Below are positions 1 through 3,881 of a DNA stretch of 5,501 nt, one piece after another; the first letter of the stretch is position 1; each line of letters begins with the position of its first letter. Source of the DNA: JACPDD01 sp040900105. Its GTDB lineage: Bacteria; Patescibacteriota; Microgenomatia; Levybacterales; UBA12049. The notes below the pieces were generated by a model. The model was not told the origin of the DNA, made no database searches, and saw only the letters and a list, made by a program, of their open reading frames with translations. The DNA is taken from positions 1 to 5,501 of the forward strand of contig JBBDZP010000026.1 in NCBI GenBank assembly GCA_040900105.1. Reading direction: 5' to 3'. The translations under genes were made by a program, and so were the position numbers.

Positions 1-431
1 GCGTCATCAATTGTGAATTGTCTTACCCTAAATAATCCTCCCAGAACGCCCGAGAGCTCATTTCTGTGAAGTACTCCAAATTCGGCAAGTCTTATTGGTA
101 AATCATGGTAACTTCTTGTCTTGGTGGCAAAAATAAGAGAAGCTTCGGGGCAGTTCATAGGCTTTAGAGAATAGCTTTCTTTCTCTACTTCTAGATTAAA
201 CATGTTCTCGTTGTAAAATTCCCAGTGTCCTGATTTTTTAAACAGACTACTTTTTGTGAGTACCGGCGTTGAAACTTCTTGATATCCTTCACTTTCGAGC
301 ATTAACCTTAAGAAGTTTTGAAGAGCTTTATAGATTATCCATCCTTTTGCATGCCAAAAGACTGCACCGGGTGCAACGTCATGAAATGAAAATAAGTCCA
401 GTTCCTGGCCGATTTGGCGGTGGTCCTTCAT
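1..431 (-). CDS. thrS: Threonyl-tRNA synthetase, N-terminal part of a short form (gene runs off the left edge)
   Basis: Class II synthetase that charges tRNA-Thr with threonine in the cytoplasm. The 143 visible codons match the start of the ThrRS catalytic core: DHRQIGQELDLFSFHD (residues 3-18), FWHAKGWIIYKALQNFLR (25-42), LKPMNCPEASLIF (about 91-103, with the Cys that is a zinc ligand in the family) and the motif 2 stretch RLAEFGVLHRNELSG (112-126), then RVRQFTIDDA at the edge. The usual MNCPGH reads MNCPEA. The start is the ATG at 431. An in-frame TAA lies three codons upstream, so the TGS and editing domains that precede the core in full-length enzymes are not in this reading frame. An AAGGAT Shine-Dalgarno sits about 4-5 nt before the ATG. 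The DUF5665-like gene ends 40 nt upstream and the two are probably co-transcribed. The remaining catalytic core and the anticodon-binding domain lie outside the window. Confidence 0.93.
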   Translation of the reverse strand, partial: MKDHRQIGQELDLFSFHDVAPGAVFWHAKGWIIYKALQNFLRLMLESEGYQEVSTPVLTKSSLFKKSGHWEFYNENMFNLEVEKESYSLKPMNCPEASLIFATKTRSYHDLPIRLAEFGVLHRNELSGVLGGLFRVRQFTIDD

Positions 432-451
432 TAATCCTTAATCTTTAATCC
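431..451 (-). repeat. Three tandem heptamers supplying the thrS ribosome binding site
   Basis: On the minus strand this reads GGATTAA, AGATTAA, GGATTAA, a 7-nt unit repeated three times with one mismatch. The last copy overlaps the A of the thrS ATG and provides its AAGG Shine-Dalgarno at 4-5 nt spacing. A slippage-prone repeat at this place could vary ribosome binding strength, but that is inference. Confidence 0.6.
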
Positions 452-471
452 TTTCTCTTTTATCATTGAGG

Positions 472-693
472 CTATTCTACCAACTTCGGGTTCTTCTGTG
501 CAACATTCTCCAGAACGTTCAATACGAAGTCTCCAACTACCGGTACCAGGTCAACTTTAGAAAAAAGGAAAAGAAGAATTGAGACAACAATCGTTCCGCC
601 TACAAAAACCCCCACTGCCCACGCTATGCCGCCAATGAAGTTGTCTGTTACCATTTTCTTTCTGCTTCTTCCTACTCTTTCATGTGGCTGCAT
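472..693 (-). CDS. Small one-helix membrane protein, DUF5665-like
   Basis: The 73-residue product has a basic N-terminus (HERVGRSRKK), one hydrophobic helix at about residues 20-44 (FIGGIAWAVGVF then GGTIVVSILLFLF), and a tail PVVGDFVLNVLENV. The pattern of a GIAW-like entry, a Gly-rich helix and a P-[VI]-[VI]-G-x-[FW] exit resembles the DUF5665 family of uncharacterised small membrane proteins common in CPR genomes. The assignment is from memory of the family and no function is known. Two starts are possible. ATG 693 coincides with the predicted transcription start of the promoter at 700-727, which would make a leaderless mRNA. ATG 654 (residue 14) has a purine-rich AGGAAG at long spacing and would give a 60-residue protein that keeps the whole helix. 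The first gene of a likely two-gene unit with thrS, which begins 40 nt downstream. Confidence 0.8.
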   Translation of the reverse strand: MQPHERVGRSRKKMVTDNFIGGIAWAVGVFVGGTIVVSILLFLFSKVDLVPVVGDFVLNVLENVAQKNPKLVE

Positions 694-699
694 ATGTTG

Positions 700-727
700 A
701 GTATAACAGGTTAATTTTTAATTTCAA
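700..727 (-). promoter_or_regulatory. Sigma-70 promoter with extended -10 for the DUF5665-like gene and thrS
   Basis: On the minus strand TTGAAA (722-727) is followed after 16 nt by TATACT (700-705) with an upstream TG, so the core reads TGTTATACT (700-708). Initiation 7 nt downstream would fall on position 693, the A of the first ATG of the small membrane protein. The -35 box matches five of six consensus bases. Confidence 0.6.
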
Positions 728-741
728 ATTTCTAATTTCTA

Positions 742-764
742 ACCTGCCTTGCCGGCAGGCAGGT
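742..764. repeat. GC-rich palindromic intergenic element (CCTGCC/GGCAGG hairpin)
   Basis: ACCTGCC (742-748) pairs perfectly with GGCAGGT (758-764) around a 9-nt loop that contains the self-complementary TGCCGGCA. It is a GC island in a spacer that is otherwise almost pure A/T. Similar CCTGCC..GGCAGG palindromes are scattered between genes in many CPR genomes (recollection, not checked). Neither strand has a T-tract after the stem, so it is not a standard intrinsic terminator, though it may mark the 3' end of the sigma factor transcript. Confidence 0.6.
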
Positions 765-894
765 CAAATCCCAATTTTAAAATTTTAAAACATTGGAAAT
801 TGAATTAAAATTAGGAATTGAAATTTTAAAATTATGCATAAGGAGGTGGAAATCAACACTATAGGATTTCAATTTGAAGCTAATTGAGAAATTT

Positions 895-3171
895 TTAGGT
901 CAAGAACGGCCTAAGCTGCTCAAGAGCGACGGGATTGTTCCTAAGCCGTGTTAGGGCTTTACCTTCTATCTGGCGTATACGCTCTCGGGTTATGCCATAT
1001 CTTTTTCCTACTTCCTCCAGCGTTTGCGCTGGTTCATTTCCAATTCCAAACCTTAGTCTTATAATTTCTGCTTGTCTGGGAGTAAGGGTTGATAATATAG
1101 TATCAACCTCATCCGCCAGAACGCTATTTTCTACGTCTTCCGCTAAGTTATAGCCAGTATCTCCAATAATTTCTATCAGGGTCGATTCTCCGTCCTCTCC
1201 TATGGGCATATCAAGCGATGTGGTATATCTTGCCTGGTTAACAATTTTTAGTTTTTCCAGTTCCTCCGGTGTTAATCTGCTTGACTCGTCTCCTTCAGCA
1301 AATTTACTATTACGTCTGGTCAGATCTATAGCCTTTCGGGACATATGAACGGGAACTCTAATCAGTGATTCGTCATCATCAACGCCTCTGGCTATCTTCT
1401 GTTTTATCCAATTCATGGCATAAGTAGAAAATCTGAAGCCTCTCCTGAAGTCATATTTTGCCGCAGCAATCATAAGCCCTTCATTTGTGTAGCTCATTAA
1501 ATCCGACATCTCCAGATTTGAATATCTTGCGTATCTCTTTGCCGGTTTTATCCCCAACCTTATGTTTGTTTCCACCATTTCATGAAGCGCTTTTCTGCCA
1601 TTTTCTATAAGCCTTAGTGTATTATTTATCAGATTTTCTAAAACAGCCGGATCTTCAGATTCCTGTGCTTCTTTTAGCTTATTTTCAATATATTTTTGAT
1701 ACGAATCTATAATATCGTTCACGGTTCTGCCTCTAACTTCTGCTTGATCTGCAAGCATTTCTCTTTTTGCATTGGCAGCCATAAGTTCCACGGTAGGATT
1801 GGAGAGGGCAGCAGAAAGTCTTTGTAGTTGTGAATCATTAAGAAGTCGACTCATGAGAAGAGACTCGGCCCCATTAATAGCCAGTTTTGCGCTGAAGATT
1901 TTAGCCCCCAGTGCAAATTGACCTTCAGGACTAAGAATCTTTCTTCTTCGAGACTCCGATATAAATTGATTAAAAGAATCTAAATCCGAACCATCCGTCG
2001 TTGAAGATGTCTTAGCTATGTTACTTCTTTTTCTGGCTTCCCCTTGCTTCGCTTGTTTGCTTATGGCTTCTTCTATTTCCGTTTTTGAAAAGTAATTTGA
2101 ACTGCCTACTTTTGTAGGATTTATGTCAAAGTTTTTTCTAAAAGTATCAAGAGTACGTGGTCCCTTTCCGAGCATTTGACGAACGTCATTTGTGTCTATG
2201 TATCCTTCCGGAACTACAGGGCTGGCTTTTGGTTCAGCGCGTACTTTGGGTGTTTTTTCTGCTACGGGCCTTGGCTGTCTTATTGTTGACTCTACTGGCA
2301 AGACTTTTCTTTCTATTTGCTTTCTTTGCTTTTCCAGGGTTGTTCTTCTTTCTTCTTTAGCTTTTAAGACATCTTCTCGATCGTAATATACAATGGGGCC
2401 TCTTCTTACGGGACTTAGTCCAAATCTTTTGTTTGTATAAAATTCAGCGGGTGAAACCCCTATTAAAGTTGCAGCATCATTAGTGCTAATATGGTTAGTA
2501 GGTATTTCTGGTTGAAATTCTGGAGTACTGGGCGATGCTGTGCTAACCTTACTCTCCTTAGCTTGGTTGTTTCTGGGAGCGGTAGTTTTAGGAGATCTTC
2601 CCTGTCTTTCTTCTCCTCTTTCCGACACCAGCCGTCTGATTAGTGCCTCATCATAATAATGGCGCTTGCCAAAAGCTTGTGGGTAGATGGAATGTTTTGA
2701 CCTTAATTTAATAAAGGTGGATTGGGAAACTCCCAAAATATCCATTGCTGCTTCTGTGTCGACTAAACCTTCAGGGACTGGAGCTGGCTCAGTCTTTTTT
2801 GCCGTAACTACCGGTGCCTGGAAAACAACAGTTTCCTGAAGTTGTGCTAGATAGGAACTTCTATGAATTCCGTCTGTTCTTACATGATTTACCGATCTTG
2901 TTGTTTCTTTGGTAGCCGGAGGTGTAACTTCGCCGGATATAAGACCACTAAAACCTTTCGAAGTCCCCTCTCTAAGGTGTCTTTTTATCCTTAAACAATC
3001 GGAACCGCTAATGTGCGCAATACCTCTTTGTGTAATGATCTCAATGTCTAGCTCTTGCGCTGCTTGCCTTACGTAGAAGGAGCTGGCGCCAAGGACATTG
3101 GAGATTGCTCCAATATGCATTAAGTCATTTGTCCTAAGTTGGGACCTTTCAGTTTCCCTTTGTATCGCCAT
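895..3171 (-). CDS. rpoD: Primary-type sigma-70 factor with four N-terminal helix-turn-helix modules
   Basis: Directs RNA polymerase to promoters. The product is 758 residues from ATG 3171. The C-terminal half is clearly sigma-70: region 1.2 (about 396-436), region 2 (about 527-612; ETNIRLGIKPAKRYARYSNL, YDFRRGFRFSTYAMNWIKQK, LIRVPVHM), a shortened region 3 with TTSLDMPIGEDG at 650-661, and region 4 (686-746) with TLEEVGKRYGITRERIRQIE, whose -35 recognition helix is intact. The N-terminal half has no recognisable region 1.1. It holds four similar winged-HTH units of the MerR/excisionase kind at about 17-68, 136-186, 226-276 and 323-374, separated by Pro/Ser/Lys-rich linkers. Residues 437-526 form an extra helical insert between regions 1.2 and 2.1. 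An upstream in-frame TTG at 3222 lies inside a tRNA remnant, so I prefer ATG 3171, 5 nt after the predicted transcription start. ATG 3120 (residue 18) would cut into module 1. It is the only sigma gene here and probably the housekeeping one. Confidence 0.95.
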   Translation of the reverse strand: MAIQRETERSQLRTNDLMHIGAISNVLGASSFYVRQAAQELDIEIITQRGIAHISGSDCLRIKRHLREGTSKGFSGLISGEVTPPATKETTRSVNHVRTDGIHRSSYLAQLQETVVFQAPVVTAKKTEPAPVPEGLVDTEAAMDILGVSQSTFIKLRSKHSIYPQAFGKRHYYDEALIRRLVSERGEERQGRSPKTTAPRNNQAKESKVSTASPSTPEFQPEIPTNHISTNDAATLIGVSPAEFYTNKRFGLSPVRRGPIVYYDREDVLKAKEERRTTLEKQRKQIERKVLPVESTIRQPRPVAEKTPKVRAEPKASPVVPEGYIDTNDVRQMLGKGPRTLDTFRKNFDINPTKVGSSNYFSKTEIEEAISKQAKQGEARKRSNIAKTSSTTDGSDLDSFNQFISESRRRKILSPEGQFALGAKIFSAKLAINGAESLLMSRLLNDSQLQRLSAALSNPTVELMAANAKREMLADQAEVRGRTVNDIIDSYQKYIENKLKEAQESEDPAVLENLINNTLRLIENGRKALHEMVETNIRLGIKPAKRYARYSNLEMSDLMSYTNEGLMIAAAKYDFRRGFRFSTYAMNWIKQKIARGVDDDESLIRVPVHMSRKAIDLTRRNSKFAEGDESSRLTPEELEKLKIVNQARYTTSLDMPIGEDGESTLIEIIGDTGYNLAEDVENSVLADEVDTILSTLTPRQAEIIRLRFGIGNEPAQTLEEVGKRYGITRERIRQIEGKALTRLRNNPVALEQLRPFLT
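2050..2205 (-). other. HTH module 4 of the sigma factor (residues 323-374)
   Basis: Begins GYIDTNDVRQMLGKGPRTLD, with NYFSKTEIEEAISKQ as the wing and last helix. It precedes region 1.2 by about 20 residues of Ser/Thr-rich linker. Confidence 0.7.
2344..2496 (-). other. HTH module 3 of the sigma factor (residues 226-276)
   Basis: Begins NHISTNDAATLIGVSPAEFY, with the wing and last helix VYYDREDVLKAKEE. It aligns without gaps to module 2 through the first two helices and shares the YYD motif. Confidence 0.75.
2614..2766 (-). other. HTH module 2 of the sigma factor (residues 136-186)
   Basis: Begins LVDTEAAMDILGVSQSTFIK, followed by a short wing, HYYDEALIRRLVSE. The D-T-x-x-A-x-x-[IL]-[LI]-G-V-S start is typical of MerR/excisionase-type helix-turn-helix folds. 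Confidence 0.75.
2968..3123 (-). other. HTH module 1 of the sigma factor (residues 17-68)
   Basis: Contains MHIGAISNVLGASSFYVRQA, then a wing-like ITQRGIAHISGSDCLRIKRH. It is the most divergent of the four units: it keeps the N-LG-S pattern but lacks the aromatic pair (YY or YF) seen before the last helix in modules 2-4. Confidence 0.6.
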
Positions 3172-3182
3172 AATACAGTTAG

Positions 3183-3191
3183 ATTGTAGCA
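3183..3191 (-). promoter_or_regulatory. Extended -10 promoter for the sigma factor gene
   Basis: The minus strand reads TGCTACAAT, a five-of-six -10 hexamer (TACAAT, 3183-3188) with the extended TG. No good -35 is visible at 16-18 nt, where the tRNA 3' remnant lies. Initiation near 3176 would give a leader of about 5 nt with no Shine-Dalgarno before ATG 3171. Confidence 0.55.
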
Positions 3192-3198
3192 GAATTTG

Positions 3199-3258
3199 TG
3201 CGCCTGCATGGATTCGAACCAAGGACCTGTCGCCAAGGCGACCGCTCTAACCCAACTG
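3199..3258 (-). pseudogene. tRNA 3' remnant lacking acceptor 5' strand and D-stem 5' strand
   Basis: Starts in the D-loop (CAGTTGGGTTAGAGC), then an anticodon arm GTCGC-CTTG-GCGAC with only a 4-nt loop, variable loop AGGTC, T-arm CTTGG-TTCGAAT-CCATG (one T-T mismatch), acceptor 3' strand CAGGCGC and discriminator A. No matching 5' acceptor (GCGCCTG) is present, because the sequence before the D-loop is the 3' end of tRNA-Val. With no usable anticodon and no acceptor pairing it cannot act as a normal tRNA. The acceptor resembles that of bacterial tRNA-Arg, but the identity is uncertain. Confidence 0.7.
3224..3258. repeat. Direct repeat copy A (tRNA D-loop to variable loop)
   Basis: 35-bp copy of the repeat also found at 3578-3611. 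The two are identical except for one extra C here (CTAACCCAAC against CTAACCAAC). Together they bracket the GIY-YIG gene and tRNA-Val. Confidence 0.85.
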
Positions 3259-3332
3259 TGGACGGTACAAGATTCGAACTTGTGACCTTTGCAATGTCAA
3301 TGCAATGCTCTAACCAACTGAGCTAACCGTCC
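3259..3332 (-). tRNA. tRNA-Val (anticodon GAC)
   Basis: Complete 74-nt cloverleaf. The acceptor GGACGGT/ACCGTCC pairs at all seven positions, the D-stem is GCTC/GAGC, the anticodon stem TTGCA/TGCAA closes the loop TTGACAT with anticodon GAC at 3296-3298, and the T-arm is ACAAG-TTCGAAT-CTTGT. The discriminator is A and CCA is not encoded. Its first 10 nt overlap the 3' end of the GIY-YIG gene. Probably transcribed from the tRNA promoter at 3634-3642, through the nuclease gene. Confidence 0.95.
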
Positions 3333-3565
3333 AATGTTTTCTTCAAAAATTCCCTACCATTTCCTGTTTTTAGAAACAGTTCTCTTCTTCGTGCTTCTAG
3401 CCTAGTTGAATAAGTCTCCTTGTATATCAATATGAATGGTCTGGTAAGACTGGTAGACTTACTATGACCAGAATTATGCTCCCCTAGTCTTCTGGTTAAA
3501 TCGTTTGTCGAACCAGTATGGTATCTTCCATTCTTCTCGCTTTTTAGAACGTAAACAAACCACAT
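3323..3565 (-). CDS. GIY-YIG nuclease domain protein, YhbQ/UPF0213-like
   Basis: 80-residue single-domain member of the GIY-YIG superfamily. The first motif is VYVLKSE (residues 4-10), the second GRYHTGSTNDLTRRLGEHN (13-31, holding the conserved Arg at 25 or 26), and the C-terminal part LEARRRELFLKTGNGREFL (56-74) holds Glu62, the likely metal ligand. The Tyr of the YIG element is His16 (Y-H-T-G instead of the usual Y-Y-T-G), so activity is uncertain. Length fits the family. It has no Shine-Dalgarno. TAAAAT (3571-3576) sits 6 nt before the ATG, so it could be leaderless, or read from the tRNA promoter upstream. The stop codon TAG is formed by bases 8-10 of tRNA-Val. Related small nuclease genes are numerous in CPR genomes. 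Flanking tRNA repeats suggest that it arrived here as a mobile or recombined segment. Confidence 0.88.
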   Translation of the reverse strand: MWFVYVLKSEKNGRYHTGSTNDLTRRLGEHNSGHSKSTSLTRPFILIYKETYSTRLEARRRELFLKTGNGREFLKKTLDG

Positions 3566-3577
3566 GTTAGATTTTAT

Positions 3578-3611
3578 GACCTGTCGCCAAGGCGACCGCT
3601 CTAACCAACTG
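3578..3611. repeat. Direct repeat copy B (tRNA D-loop to variable loop)
   Basis: 34-bp partner of the copy at 3224-3258. It contains the perfect inverted repeat GTCGCC-TT-GGCGAC. Confidence 0.85.
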
Positions 3612-3623
3612 AGCTATGAGCCC
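3578..3623 (-). pseudogene. tRNA 5' remnant, truncated after the variable loop
   Basis: Starts with GGGCTCATAGCTCAGTTGG, a typical acceptor plus D-arm start much like tRNA-Ile(GAT). It runs through GAGC, the anticodon arm GTCGC-CTTG-GCGAC with a 4-nt loop, and AGGTC, then stops: the next bases, ATAAAATC, lead into the GIY-YIG gene. There is no T-arm and no acceptor 3' strand. It does not complement the 3' remnant at 3199-3258, since GGGCTCA and CAGGCGC pair poorly, so the two are not halves of one split tRNA. Confidence 0.72.
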
Positions 3624-3633
3624 TAGGTTTTCT

Positions 3634-3662
3634 ATTCTATCATGCACCCATATTATCTACAA
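3634..3662 (-). promoter_or_regulatory. Promoter for the tRNA/GIY-YIG segment
   Basis: The minus strand has TGATAGAAT (3634-3642), an extended -10, and a weak -35-like TTGTAG (3657-3662) 17 nt upstream. Predicted initiation near 3627 is 4 nt before the tRNA 5' end at 3623, as expected for a tRNA promoter. The -10 element overlaps the stop codon of the upstream small ORF. Confidence 0.6.
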
Positions 3663-3831
3663 ACTGTCTCCATCGCTCAGCTTTTTCAAGAACCCTATCT
3701 ATCTGAACTCTCATTACTATGACCGTAGCAAAACTTAAAGCATGTGAGTCTATTTCGTTAGGTTTGAACACTTGCTCCGCATACTTTTCAAATCCCGGAT
3801 GTACTGTAATATTTAGTATAGTCTCCTTCAT
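3640..3831 (-). CDS. Hypothetical 63-residue protein
   Basis: I do not recognise this protein. It is charged and soluble, with no signal peptide or membrane segment: a short beta-like start (TILNITVHPGFEKYAEQ), a hydrophobic middle (SFATVIVMRVQ) and a helical C-terminus (VLEKAERWRQFVDNMGA). ATG 3831 is preferred over an in-frame TTG at 3837 that lies in the T-tract of a terminator. The only ribosome binding site candidate is the GGGAGG 3' arm of that terminator, 11 nt before the ATG, so hairpin formation would both end transcription and hide the site. It ends 17 nt before the tRNA remnant, and its stop overlaps the tRNA promoter. It could be a real small gene under attenuation or a chance ORF. 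The unusual leader argues for the first. Confidence 0.5.
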   Translation of the reverse strand: MKETILNITVHPGFEKYAEQVFKPNEIDSHALSFATVIVMRVQIDRVLEKAERWRQFVDNMGA

Positions 3832-3835
3832 AAAC

Positions 3836-3859
3836 AAAAAAACCTCCCTTTGGGAGGTT
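3836..3859 (-). terminator. Intrinsic terminator upstream of the small ORF
   Basis: The minus strand reads AACCTCCC-AAA-GGGAGGTT followed by a run of T: a perfect 8-bp stem with a 3-nt loop (3841-3859) and T7 ending at 3836. It would end transcripts from the tig/DUF5660-like unit, 123 nt after that unit's last stop codon. On the plus strand no T-tract follows, so it acts in one direction. Confidence 0.8.
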
Positions 3860-3881
3860 GTAAAAACAAAAAAAACCTCCC
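3852..3881 (-). promoter_or_regulatory. Possible antiterminator hairpin competing with the terminator
   Basis: GGGAGGTT at 3874-3881 is a second copy of the terminator's 3' arm, placed upstream with its own T8 run but no 5' partner. It is perfectly complementary to AACCTCCC at 3852-3859, the terminator's 5' arm, with a 14-nt U-rich loop. The two 8-bp stems are mutually exclusive. Confidence 0.45.

Larger units (their letters stand above)
694..894. other. AT-rich spacer between the sigma factor gene and the DUF5665-like gene
   Basis: This 201-nt spacer holds the promoter at 700-727, the palindrome at 742-764 and two exact copies of the palindromic 12-mer AATTTTAAAATT (773-784 and 822-833). 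The minus strand also reads CCACCTCCTTA at 839-849, which resembles the anti-Shine-Dalgarno end of 16S rRNA. No convincing ORF or strong terminator is visible. The only hairpin close after the sigma stop codon is the weak TCAATT/AATTGA around 868-890. Confidence 0.55.

Noticed and set aside
835..888. Plus-strand 17-codon ORF near the AAGGAGG at 840-846
   Set aside because: The Shine-Dalgarno-like motif lies inside the ORF instead of before it, and no start codon follows at usable spacing.
935..1153. Plus-strand ORF of 72 codons
   Set aside because: Antisense to the conserved region 4 of the sigma factor; Ser/Leu/Arg-rich shadow with no recognisable motif.
2157..2386. Two overlapping plus-strand ORFs of 67 and 64 codons, one Phe/Leu-rich like a membrane protein
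   Set aside because: Antisense to the Lys/Arg/Glu-rich linker and HTH module 4 of the sigma factor; complement of AAR/GAR codons gives the apparent Phe/Leu richness.
3172..3222. Upstream TTG start adding 17 residues to the sigma factor
   Set aside because: The extension is encoded within the tRNA 3' remnant and across the -10 promoter, so it is not expected to be translated.
3224..3611. CRISPR array from the repeated 34-bp sequence
   Set aside because: Only two copies, about 320 bp apart, with genes between them, and the repeat is tRNA sequence.
3199..3623. A single tRNA interrupted by an intron holding the GIY-YIG gene
   Set aside because: The two fragments overlap by 34-35 bp instead of abutting, their acceptor strands do not pair, and an intact tRNA-Val lies between them. 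No group I intron core was recognised.
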